Positions 55,136 through 64,000 of a stretch of DNA of 64,000 bases are shown in pieces. Source of the DNA: Pararge aegeria (Eukaryota; Arthropoda; Insecta; Lepidoptera; Nymphalidae). Numbering within the stretch: position 1 is the stretch's first letter; every line of letters begins with the position of its first letter. The notes beneath the pieces are model-generated. The model worked only from the letters and a program-made list of their open reading frames with translations, had not been told where the DNA came from and did not search any database. The stretch lies in contig NC_053183.1 of assembly GCF_905163445.1 (NCBI RefSeq), forward strand, positions 9,734,001 through 9,798,000, given 5' to 3'. The position numbers were made by a program, and so were the translations under genes.

Positions 55136-55589
55136 CTGCGGTCAAGAAAAAAACATAAATTAATTACAAAAGAAAATTCTAGGCAAAATTTACAAAAGAA
55201 TATTTCAGTGGATTATCTGCCTTGGAACGGTTGACACCGGAACCGCGTGATCATAGCGGGGTAACGCCAGATAAGAGGATTAAAAGTATTACATAGACCA
55301 CAGTTTATTATCTGCTTCTTCTTCATTTATATTGTATTGGTGATAACATTTTATATTTATTTAGGAAAATTACTGTCTAAGTGCTTTGATGTAATTGTAC
55401 GAGTATAATTTAGCAATGCATAAAAGGTTAAAATCACAATAACTTACTTGGTAATAAGACTTATTTACCCGCCAATCCACATTGAAGCAACGTTGTGTTT
55501 CCAAACTCAATATCCCATTACTATCATTATAGTTAGTTAGAGAGTAACATGGCAGTCACTTTTTGTAAATAATAAGATTATAAGATTCA

Positions 55590-56067
55590 CTAGCCGTTAC
55601 ACGCGCGGCGTACTTCATCGCGTACACATCGTTTTGTTTAGAAATCCCGTAGAAACTGTTTGTTTTCTTTGGAGAAAAACTATTAGCCTATGTTACTTTC
55701 CGTTCTTTTAACTAACTGTATGCCAAAAATAAAAACAATTGGTGACTTAGTTAGGCTATAATAAATAAATAAATAATAAATATACTATACATACATTACA
55801 CACATCGCCATCTAGCCCCAAAGTAAGCGTAGCTTGTGTTATGGGTACTAAGATGACTGATGAGTATTTATGAATAATATACATAAATAATAAACACCCA
55901 GACACTGAAAAACGTTCATGTTCATCACACAAACATTTTCCAGTTGTGGAATCGAACCCACGGCCTTGGAGTCAGAAAGCAGGGTCGTTGCCCACTGCGC
56001 CAGTCGTCGTCGATAATGTAAGGACAAACAAACAAACACGCATTCCCATACATAACATTAGTAGGGA
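55590..56067 (-). mobile_element. Short Helitron-like element, minus, split by SINE B
   Basis: Read on the minus strand it starts TCCCTACTAATGTTATG (56067), after T56068 on the plus strand, and ends in CTAG (55593-55590) beside A55589. The parts outside the SINE match the Helitron at 59872 (cttttaactaactgtatgcc; gacaaacaaacaaacacgca). The SINE occupies about 55758-56016. Confidence 0.8.
55758..56016 (-). mobile_element. SINE B, minus orientation, inside a Helitron
   Basis: Tail (AATA)n at 55760, body acacatcgccatctagcccc then aaagtaagcgtagcttgtgt, box B region ccagttgtggaatcgaaccc and box A ccactgcgcca near 55992. Well preserved, so it is among the younger insertions here. Overlapping minus ORFs (55848, 55925) are readings of it. 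Confidence 0.9.
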
Positions 56068-57410
56068 TAGAATGGATTAACGTCAAGAAATCATTTTCTT
56101 CATTACTTACCCTACCGATTTTTTTCCTTAGAAAATTATGCATTTTATGATTGGGGCCTATCGATAGATACAAAAATTTGCAGACATTTTATGGATCCAG
56201 GTAACCTACGTTAGCACGAAATAGTAGTAAGGATTAATGAAAATAGTTTTAGAAGTCCAACCGACTAAAATAGCAGCAGCGAAAATTTGAACGCTCTAAT
56301 TTCGGGTATATTTTCAATGTAGTGCACGAAAAACGTAAATTGGATTTGTTTTTGAAATAAATTAATATTTAAAAAAAACTAAAAACACGCTTGTTATAAA
56401 GAACCAGACTAATTTCCAGTTTAGTTAATTGTTAAGAGCGTGATTTTTAGTTTTCGTCAAGTATTATTTTTATTATAGTAAAATTATTCGGCATTAAATT
56501 TGTTATTATAAACCAAAAATGTTTGCGGTTGCAACGACTTCAAAAAATTTTGCCTTTTTTTATTTGATGTTTTTAGGACCAGGGTTTATAAGAGGTTTGT
56601 TGAAAAATAAGTACTTCTAATCGTATGGAAACAAGAAGTTAATATAAATGGTGTAGCGTTTACAATCATTTACCACAATATTACGAATTGAATTTACTAT
56701 CATTTAGAAAGTACATGTTTAAATTATTATTGAGGAAAGGCTCTATCTACTTATTTTAATTTAAAAATTACGGAAATTTTATATTTAATTGCATAGTCTT
56801 AAATGATTCGGAAGGTAATTTTAGACCTAACCATGCATAAGATTGAACATTGTCTCATTTATAACACAATGGATTAATTAGTTACAAGTTTACTTGGAGC
56901 AGTCGGCTGTGCTATATCAGGGCATCTAAAATACGTAAGATTAGGGTCCGTCAGTTACGGGCTTCATAAATGTATCTTAACTTCGGGAAAATTTAACAAT
57001 AAAATAATAGATCAATATCAATGGTTAATATAACGCAGACGAGTCGCAGGGATTTTCTAGCCACAAAACTGTTGCGTGTGGAAATCCTTATAAAAAATCA
57101 ATACCCAGCTGTAGACTTCCTGTGGTGGATAATGACATTGCTAACGATTGTTAAATATTGATAAAATAATATATATAATAATCATTATAATTTTATGAAA
57201 CGTTGATATTGAATAAGAGTAAATGCTGTTTCTCGTATATTCTTTTTAAAAATAAAAATTCGGTAAATAAGTCTTTATTTAGAATAAATTAATTTTGAAT
57301 TTGTATGAACACTAACTCGCATAACATTATTATTTAGTTTAATAAAAATGACGCATAGTCAGTGTCACTGAAATGAGTCACTACTCTGTATTGGCTATTC
57401 CATGTAGTCA
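56068..57410. other. AT-rich stretch, nothing recognised
   Basis: No ORF with a motif and no shared repeats. Confidence 0.4.
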
Positions 57411-57544
57411 TTAATCTGGCTTACGAGGTCAGTGGGGCAATAACCGGGTGCACGTCAAATCCTTGCGGACAAGCTAAAATAAAAGTGTAGGAGGAACGTC
57501 CGTACGGCGATTGTTAACAATTTAATCCGTGCCAGCCGTATTAA
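57411..57544. promoter_or_regulatory. Less AT-rich single-copy block
   Basis: ttacgaggtcagtggggcaa, ccgggtgcacgtcaaatcct and gaacgtccgtacggcgattg, free of repeats, directly before repeat K. Possible conserved element, unproven. Confidence 0.2.
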
Positions 57545-57985
57545 TAAAATCGGACCAAGTGCGAGTTTGACTTGTAAACTAAGGGTTCTCTCAAATTATA
57601 CAAACAAATTCCCCTTTTTTCTCGGGTGGTCTAACTAAGTTAACTCTATAAACAATTAATTTTAACTATTATATTATAGACATCAAATCAAATTTTGTTT
57701 GTGTAATATTTACATACAACTTCGATTTTTAGGTTTGCAATCTTCGGTTACAAGTGAGAAAAAATGGTATTTATTATTCATTTCAGCTTAATTGGAATAA
57801 AAAAAAAAACCTATGCAATATTTGACCTACTTGAAAAATATGATCTCGCATTTCGCATTATTGAAACGTGAGATTGAAATGATTTTTTGTCGCTTTTTTT
57901 ACTAGTAAAAATCCTAGACGAACGGGCCGACAAACGGACAAATATATTGAAACAGTGACAGCTTAGTGTTTAGGACCTTAGCCTT
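57545..57985 (+). mobile_element. Repeat K, near full length
   Basis: Starts aaaatcggaccaagtgcgag, a form I recognise as the 5' side of a very common lepidopteran dispersed repeat. Near the 3' side are gacgaacgggccgacaaacg and cagcttagtgtttaggacct. Class uncertain. ORFs on both strands at 57914-58316 overlap this repeat and the DNA beyond; they lack motifs. Confidence 0.5.
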
Positions 57986-58313
57986 TTTTTCGGGGGACCA
58001 TGCCTCAGTATTTAAGGGTGCAAAATGGAAAGGTATTTTACGTAGACGCCGTAGCATTAGTGTAGCATCTTTTCTGCATGTGCTTATGTATTTTTTCATA
58101 GCAGCTGTCTGTGTGTCATTTTGCAAGGATCGGTTCAAATTCAACATCCAGGTAAAGGGAAAAGCAAATTATGGCGTTCGACTAGCATTGAACTATCGAG
58201 AACACCAAACATTCATTTTGAAATGCTTAGCTTCTGAAATTAGCATGTTCCAACATACAGACTCTTCATCTTGTTTATTGTGGAATCCCAGTATCATATA
58301 TGACAGGCTTATA

Positions 58314-58580
58314 TAATAATAATAAATATACTATACATACATTACACACATCGCCATCTAGCCCCAAAGTAAGCGTAGCTTGTGTTATGGGAGAAAGCTG
58401 ATGAATATTTTGATGAATATAATACACTGAAATATTTATAATACACAGATAATCACCCAGACACTGAAAAACATTCATGTTCATAAAACAAACATTTTCC
58501 AGTTGTGGGAATCGAACCCACGGCCTTCGACTCAGAAAGCAGGGTCGCTGCCCACTGCGCCAGACGGCTGTTAAATAATA
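58314..58580 (-). mobile_element. SINE B, minus orientation, near full length
   Basis: Body acacatcgccatctagcccc then aaagtaagcgtagcttgtgt as in the copy at 55758; box B in gggaatcgaacccacggcc (58507-58525) and box A in ccactgcgccagacgg. High similarity to the 55758 copy, including the shared string actatacatacattacacac, suggests both derive from the same sub-lineage. Confidence 0.9.
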
Positions 58581-58931
58581 AGACCGCCCCCACCCAGCTC
58601 TTCTCTAGCCTGTGTCTGACTGTCCTTTGATACGATCAAAATTATTTTTATCACATTCCCTGAGTTACTGCATAAATGCGAAAAAAGGTATTTGTTTATT
58701 TTTACTTCATTACGCTTTCAAATATGAAGTTGAAACTGATACTGGGTATAAAAGCCAATGGTCTTTAATTACGTTAATTATTTTATGTATCGCAATCGAA
58801 ATATACAGCTTTTTGAAATTTGTTTTCATAACACGAGTCCCATTCACTGATTGCCATCAAAACCTGAATATATCCTACTATAAGCGTTTACATTAGAGTA
58901 TTTGTACAGATTTCTATACCTGATTTGAGTG

Positions 58932-59275
58932 TTTTTTAGCTACCAGCAGAAGACCCACTTGATGGTAAATGAAAAACAATCGCTTATAGACAAAGCAAAA
59001 ATTTGCAGGGCATGCAATCTACACATCTAAAAAGTACTGCCCTGTGTTCATCAACCTGAGATCAGTGGCATGTACAGGGTATTTAAGCAGGGTATGGATA
59101 AAGAAGAAAGATGGCAAAAAAAAAATTAAAAACATTTTATTCGAGTAGGCAGTGCTTTTGTGCATACATGAAGTGCACGCCACTGCATGAGATGTAGGTA
59201 TTAAGCCTCATTTACCTGTGATTTCATTGCCGACACCCTATAAACCGGAACACAGTGATGCTGAAATAATGGCGG
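58932..59275 (-). mobile_element. LINE family G 3' tail, minus, split by a MITE
   Basis: Outside the insert, acccacttgatggtaaatga (tail), gcagggcatgcaatctacac and, after it, tattaagcctcatttacctg, all reverse forms of family G. Joining 59062 to 59194 restores caacctgagatg in the order found in other copies. Confidence 0.75.
59063..59185. mobile_element. hAT-like MITE with 8-bp target duplication
   Basis: 123 bp with ends CAGTGGCATGTAC (59063) and GTGCACGCCACTG (59173-59185), a 13-bp inverted repeat with one mismatch. The flanks CCTGAGAT (59055-59062) and CATGAGAT (59186-59193) are an 8-bp duplication with one substitution. Same family as 26938-27126. An A-run and taaaaacattttattc fill the centre; no coding capacity. 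Confidence 0.88.
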
Positions 59276-59871
59276 TATAACTTCTCCGGTCGAGCTCTGT
59301 CAAAAAAAAGCTCTACTAATACTAAAACTAGATTTAACACTTATAGGTTCACATCGCTGTGATGTGACATGTGACATGCTAATGTACTCGTACATGTGTA
59401 CATGTAAAGGCATATAAACAATAAGACACTGACTGCCTATTTTTTTATTTATGATCATGTATGAAATACGAAGTGTGAGTAGGATTACGACAATCATGTT
59501 GTAATGCGAACGATGCCGATGACTGTAGTTTTCGTGTTCGTCTATCATCCCATGTTATATAGCGTTATTGCTTAACTTGGGCCATTAAAGGAACATTATG
59601 CCTCCTTTCCATTCCAGTAATTCCTTTCCGAGGCCGCTGGTTTTGACTAGTTAAAGTGGCTTATTAGGTTTCACTAACCTAGCATTGACGAATTGATAGG
59701 GAGTCCCGTATAGACAACTTCCTTTTTCTTCGTAGTGAAGTACATTTCATTAAATAGAAGTAGGTCCGGCCTGTTTAGAATAACGCAAATATCTGCAAGT
59801 TGATATTTGTGTAAAAGCATGGCGTGTAGGTATATTGATTTGATAATAATTTTAAAATTTATGAGGAAATG

Positions 59872-60056
59872 GCTGTTGTCCGCGTTTATTATGGTTTCTT
59901 ACAAATCCCGTGGGAGCCGTAAGTAAAAAGAAGCTGATGTCACTCTCCGGCCTTTTAACTAACTCTATACCAAAAATCTAATTGTTCGGTTGCTTTGTTA
60001 GGTCGTGAAGGAAAGACAAACAAACACACATTCGCATTTTATAATATTAGCAAGGA
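59872..60056 (-). mobile_element. Short Helitron-like element, minus, 3' end worn
   Basis: Minus strand starts TCCTTGCTAATATTATAAAA (60056), beside T60057; the other side keeps ggctgttgtccgcgttt near 59870 without a clear CTAG. The interior matches the Helitron at 55590. Confidence 0.7.
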
Positions 60057-60885
60057 TTACATTTTTGAAAATACGTCAAAATAAAGAAAAACTTAACATA
60101 CGGGATATAGTGTTTAAGAAACGTTAAAAAATATTACCAAATATTTAATATCATCAGTTACTCGATTAAAGCTCATGTCCATCACTGGTATAAGCTGATA
60201 TATATTCTGGTATTAACTGTTGCATGATTCTGAAATGGAAATATATTGACCTGATTCACTAGCAGACGATACGGTTAAGTATCTGACTTTCGATCCCCGT
60301 AGATCTTAAAATCCGTATGAACAATGCAATCGTTTGATATATTATACGCTGCCATGAAACTGCTAAGTAGGGCACAACGTTGCTAGCTCTTGTCTCTTGT
60401 TATGATGTATGCAAACACAGACATGTCGGATTAATTATCGTTTGATTGATTGGGCTCCACTTGTAAACCGGTTGGGGCCAATATTTTTATGCATTAACTT
60501 ATGAAAGCTGAAACTACGAAGGCGCGCAGCTAAATAAAATAATGCGAGTTCCGTTAACAATTAGCTAAATAAAAACTATTGAATGTAAAATTTTTATTCT
60601 TACATTATTGTTGAATAGCAAATTATAACAAAAGTTATTTACATTAACTTGACTTCAATGTCCCAAACATAGACGCATTATAAGCGTAAGTACCTTTTTA
60701 CGTATGTAACTACAATAGATTATTTAACTATATCTATGTAATCATTAGAGTGTAGAATGTAATCTGTAAGTAGATAAATTTTCTGCGTAAATATAACGCA
60801 TGCAATGAAATCACTTACTATTATTTAATACTAAGTATAAAGAAAACGCACACATCTGTAACTTTTCTGAGATTGTGCGTTTTAA
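60057..60885. other. AT-rich stretch, nothing recognised
   Basis: No shared repeats or gene-like ORFs. Confidence 0.4.
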
Positions 60886-61105
60886 GTAAATAAAATATCA
60901 CTTGCTTCAACGGTGAAGGACAACATCGTGAGGAAACCTGCATACCTGACAGTCATCCATAATGTTCTCAAAGGTGTGTGTAGTCTACAAATCCGCACTG
61001 GGCCAGCGTGGGGGACTATGGCCTTAACCCCTTCTCACTGTGAGAGGAGACCCGTGCCCTTTAGTGGGTCCGTAATAGGTTGAAATGATGATGATGATGA
61101 TAACG
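60886..61105 (+). mobile_element. SINE A, 5' truncated
   Basis: Body aaatatcacttgcttcaacg then gtgaaggacaacatcgtgag, 3' part gcactgggccagcgtggggg and end gtccgtaataggttgaaatg with a (GATGAT)n tail (61086-61103). Well preserved from the body onward; head and Pol III boxes are missing. Confidence 0.88.
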
Positions 61106-61612
61106 AAAACTAAATTTATGTTTTCATTACTATGATATACTTAAGATTCAGTTTAAAGAATACTGAAAAATTTAGATATAATACGTTCCTTTGATTAAAT
61201 GCACCCTTTTTTAAAGTAGCTGTAAATTGTGTGATAAAAAAATATAATCAATTTAGCTACTTTTAATGTCACAGAAATTTGATTGTACACAGAAATATTT
61301 TAGAAAATAACGATAAACATATGTTTGAAAGTTATTCGTGTTCAGGAATGTAAAAGTATTGCAAGTGGATGTTTAAGCTTTACCCAAAAGTAACTTTTTA
61401 CTCGCTACTACCTGATGTTATAAGCGAAGGAAGTTGCAAGTAAAATAATTAGAAATTTGCAGTTGTTGTATTTTGTTGATGCAGTCATATTAGACTGAAA
61501 CGTCTCATGTGTCAGTCATATTAATGAATTCACTTTGGTCTTAGTTGACTTATTAAGCATTATTTATTGCGCATGGGTTCACTTATCGGTACTATAAAGA
61601 ACTTTATCAAAA
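61106..61612. other. AT-rich stretch, nothing recognised
   Basis: No gene or shared repeat. Confidence 0.4.
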
Positions 61613-61753
61613 CCCCTTATTAATAAACGCGTTGTTTGACGTTGAAGTGTGTTTTGCGTCATTGTAACATTTGAAAGCTGTTGTGAGTTAAAGTGTGACA
61701 AAACACCGCATAAGTATTCTGTCGTTACGTCGATTACGTTTATTAATAAGGGG
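61613..61753. mobile_element. Element with perfect 17-bp terminal inverted repeats
   Basis: ccccttattaataaacg (61613-61629) and its exact complement (61737-61753) enclose 107 bp. A MITE is likely; no target duplication is obvious, and the interior shows no ORF. Single copy here. Confidence 0.6.
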
Positions 61754-61989
61754 GCTTAGGTGACGATTGTGATTTGCAATTAAAACAGACATTCTAATAA
61801 AAAAAGATAATAATAATAGCTTATACACGATACGATAGAGTCGCTCACAAAAACCTCGATGGAATCGTTATGATTGATTATCTTCCATTCCGCCCACGAT
61901 CTGTCGAGACAATGGCCTCGCGCAGTTCATTTGTCCTAATTTCTTAAGCCCCACTGCACACTGCCGATTTCAAATATTAATTAGCTTAT

Positions 61990-62230
61990 ATTTTATGCAA
62001 CGGATGTACGAGTAGTAGTAGAGCTTTTTTGTAACAATACTCGTCCAGCGAAGAAATACCACCATACTCGGTCGCAATGCATTGTCCGTGTAATTAAAGG
62101 CACATGAGGCTTTCCACCTCCGCTCCAGGTTGATGGAGGCAGGGTAGAACTTTGTAGGACAAGTTCCTTGCATTTCCACTTCCATCAGATGGGCCATTTT
62201 CTTGGTCTGGAATTATTGCTATAAAAAAAA
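61990..62230 (+). mobile_element. LINE 3' tail, CR1-like family G
   Basis: gtacgagtagtagtagagct, aaaggcacatgaggctttcc, and the end atcagatgggccattttctt with ggtctggaattattgctata and an A-run. The minus ORF 61970-62197 is a reading of it. Confidence 0.7.
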
Positions 62231-63550
62231 CTTTATTTTTTGATAATTTGTCTCTTTGTTACTTCACACAAAAAAGTTAGGATGATTAAATTGCCTTTTC
62301 TTTCCATTTATATTATACTTCGCTTAAAAGTAATTTTCTCATTGTATCTCGCAGTGTGTATTGTCTACAGAAGGTAGGTAATCAAGAATAGAAGACTCTG
62401 CATTCTAAAGTAACTTTACGAATATACCTTTGTAAAATATTAAAAGGAATATTAAAAATCCTTAAACGTTGCATTTTCATGCAAACTGCAATAAAAAAGT
62501 TCAGAGAAGTAATCTAAAATAACTCCTCTTTTATTTCACTACTTTAAAGAACAATAGTCTCAATCTCAAGCGGCTTGACCTTACTGTGAGTAAAATTAAA
62601 TGCTTCGGGCAAGCAACCCTTTTGTTTTTCTTTTCATATACAATTTACCTTGAAGATGACTTTTCTTTTACGGGCTACGGCGTATAAAATTTTACAATGT
62701 ATGATTCTTGGTATAGCATTCAAGCGCCTGAAGCGCTGTTTGAGAAAACGTTGGGGAAAATAATGGAACAAATACATATATGTAGCGAGTTATATGTAAA
62801 GTAATAACTTGAGTGCTTATGCAGTATGCACATATTTCCGCAGTCTGCACTGACAATGCTAACAAATATGATTGGTATGTTCATATAGGTAGGTACCTAT
62901 AGTTATATGAAATAAGATTGTCTGCCTTGAAAAAGTGATGCCATAATCAATATTGCCAACAGAACAAAAATACAAACAAATGCAAACGAATTCTTATTAA
63001 AAACTCTTATTATTAAAATTCCGTAGTAATGCCACTGAACAAAATTTCTTTCGGATTACCGAAAAATGAATTATAATCATTACAAATTACATAAATAATC
63101 GTAATTCAGGCTTATAATTTTGTACATTGGGGTAACTTAATTTTAAAATACAACATTATCAGTCAGAAAGAAACAAATTCGTAACTAAAAAGTAGGCTGT
63201 ACAAAAAGCCATTTTATCGGAGACCATATAGAATCACAAGTGTAAAAGTTACTATTTTTGAAGTTTTCGAATACTAAAATACGAAAGCTTAATTAATACA
63301 TACCTATATATATATGGAAATGAGATCGTGTAGATATTTAGGTTGAGGATAAAATGTGTCTAATGGCCGAGTTCTGCTTCTTACTTCGACTGCGAAAAAA
63401 TGGAAGTGATAGTGTTAATAATTTTTGGTTTAAATTTTAAGTGAATAACGTAAATTTTTTAATTGAAATTTTTTAATTTTCTTTCTGCTGTAAATTTAGT
63501 TAGTATTTATTTATTTATACATTTTAAAAGATTCACTGAGACAGCATCAA
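62231..63550. other. AT-rich stretch, nothing recognised
   Basis: No shared repeats, no ORF with a motif. Confidence 0.4.
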
Positions 63551-63600
63551 AAGTACCACCTATGGGCCTATTTGTATAACGAAATATTTGACTTGGACTT
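63551..63600 (+). mobile_element. LINE family H 3' terminus, plus
   Basis: aaaagtaccacctatgggcc then tatttgtataacgaaatatt is the forward form of the end seen reversed at 8350. Only about 50 bp. Confidence 0.55.
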
Positions 63601-64000
63601 TGCCTATATTGCCAGATAAGGATAACTCCGGAGTTCATATGCTGTCAACGAAAAGCTGTTTAAGTCCATGTAGCCAAGATTTTCGAGAACTTCAAGTTCA
63701 TAGAAAGTTAATATATAAGCATACAAGCTTACTTAGACAGCGACGACTAGATAGACAGAAGGTATCAAGCGAGTCATAGTCGTTTGACACAAAGGATTTG
63801 CTAGAAAATGTCTATTAACTCTTGCTTTGAAGATACTCAAGTTCTTAACTTTTTATTGACCTAAGTTAATTGGCTACGGCACTAATATTAAGAGTTCATG
63901 TCAATGGGCTATAAGATAGAGGAATAGCCATAAAAGACGCACTGTATTGGCTATAACGGTAATGGGGTGTTAATTGAAATATCCGATATACTCTTTACAT
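63601..64000. other. Unique DNA to window edge
   Basis: One 63-codon ORF (63588-63779) overlaps the LINE end and lacks motifs. Nothing else recognised. Confidence 0.4.

Noticed and set aside
57966..58316. 116-codon plus ORF opposite a 77-codon minus ORF
   Set aside because: Both overlap repeat K and neither has a motif or splice context.

Overview
This is 64 kb of AT-rich eukaryotic DNA with no intact protein-coding gene that I can recognise. The repeat families point to a moth or butterfly (Lepidoptera). Rolling-circle (Helitron-like) elements start with TC-CTACTAATATTA-type ends and finish with CTAG at A^T target sites. Three tRNA-derived SINE families are present. LINE 3' ends carry (GATGAT)n tails or the 'accatcaggtgggcc' tail. 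A satyrine or other nymphalid butterfly is my guess, from memory of similar SINEs, and is not shown by the sequence. The window is either an intergenic desert or one or more very long introns.

Layout. 1-10 kb: a GC-rich block at the left edge, LINE fragments, a duplicated ~155 bp repeat (3941 and 6641) and two full-length Helitrons (4376-5219, 8889-9596). 10-20 kb: palindromic repeats, a fold-back element with TA ends, a Helitron carrying a perfect 26-bp snapback, GC-rich single-copy blocks, and a SINE split by another SINE. 20-30 kb: SINE A, B and C copies, LINE tails, and a SINE split by a CAGTGGCG-type MITE with an exact 8-bp target duplication. 30-40 kb: a CpG-rich block that could be a promoter or first exon on the minus strand (30.7-31.1 kb), a SINE C with target duplication, an RTE-like reverse transcriptase relic, and a 23-bp GC-rich snapback. 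40-50 kb: an E-box-rich GC block, a SINE split by a Helitron, a LINE relic with its tail, and a full-length SINE A on each strand. 50-64 kb: a second RT relic, short repeats, a Helitron split by SINE B, a LINE tail split by a MITE, and several single-copy stretches.

How the parts relate. Most of what can be explained is a record of nested transposition. At least five interruptions can be ordered (SINE B into SINE A, MITE into SINE A, Helitron into SINE A, SINE B into Helitron, MITE into LINE tail). SINE A ends in the same TTGA-(TGATGA)n tail as the RTE-like LINE relic, which suggests the LINE mobilised it. The strongest unexplained signal is a set of seven unrelated, perfect or nearly perfect snapback palindromes with 3-9 nt loops, which look like products of local template switching rather than of any transposon family. 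A handful of GC-rich, repeat-free islands are the best places to look for regulatory DNA or small exons. No new gene system is evident.
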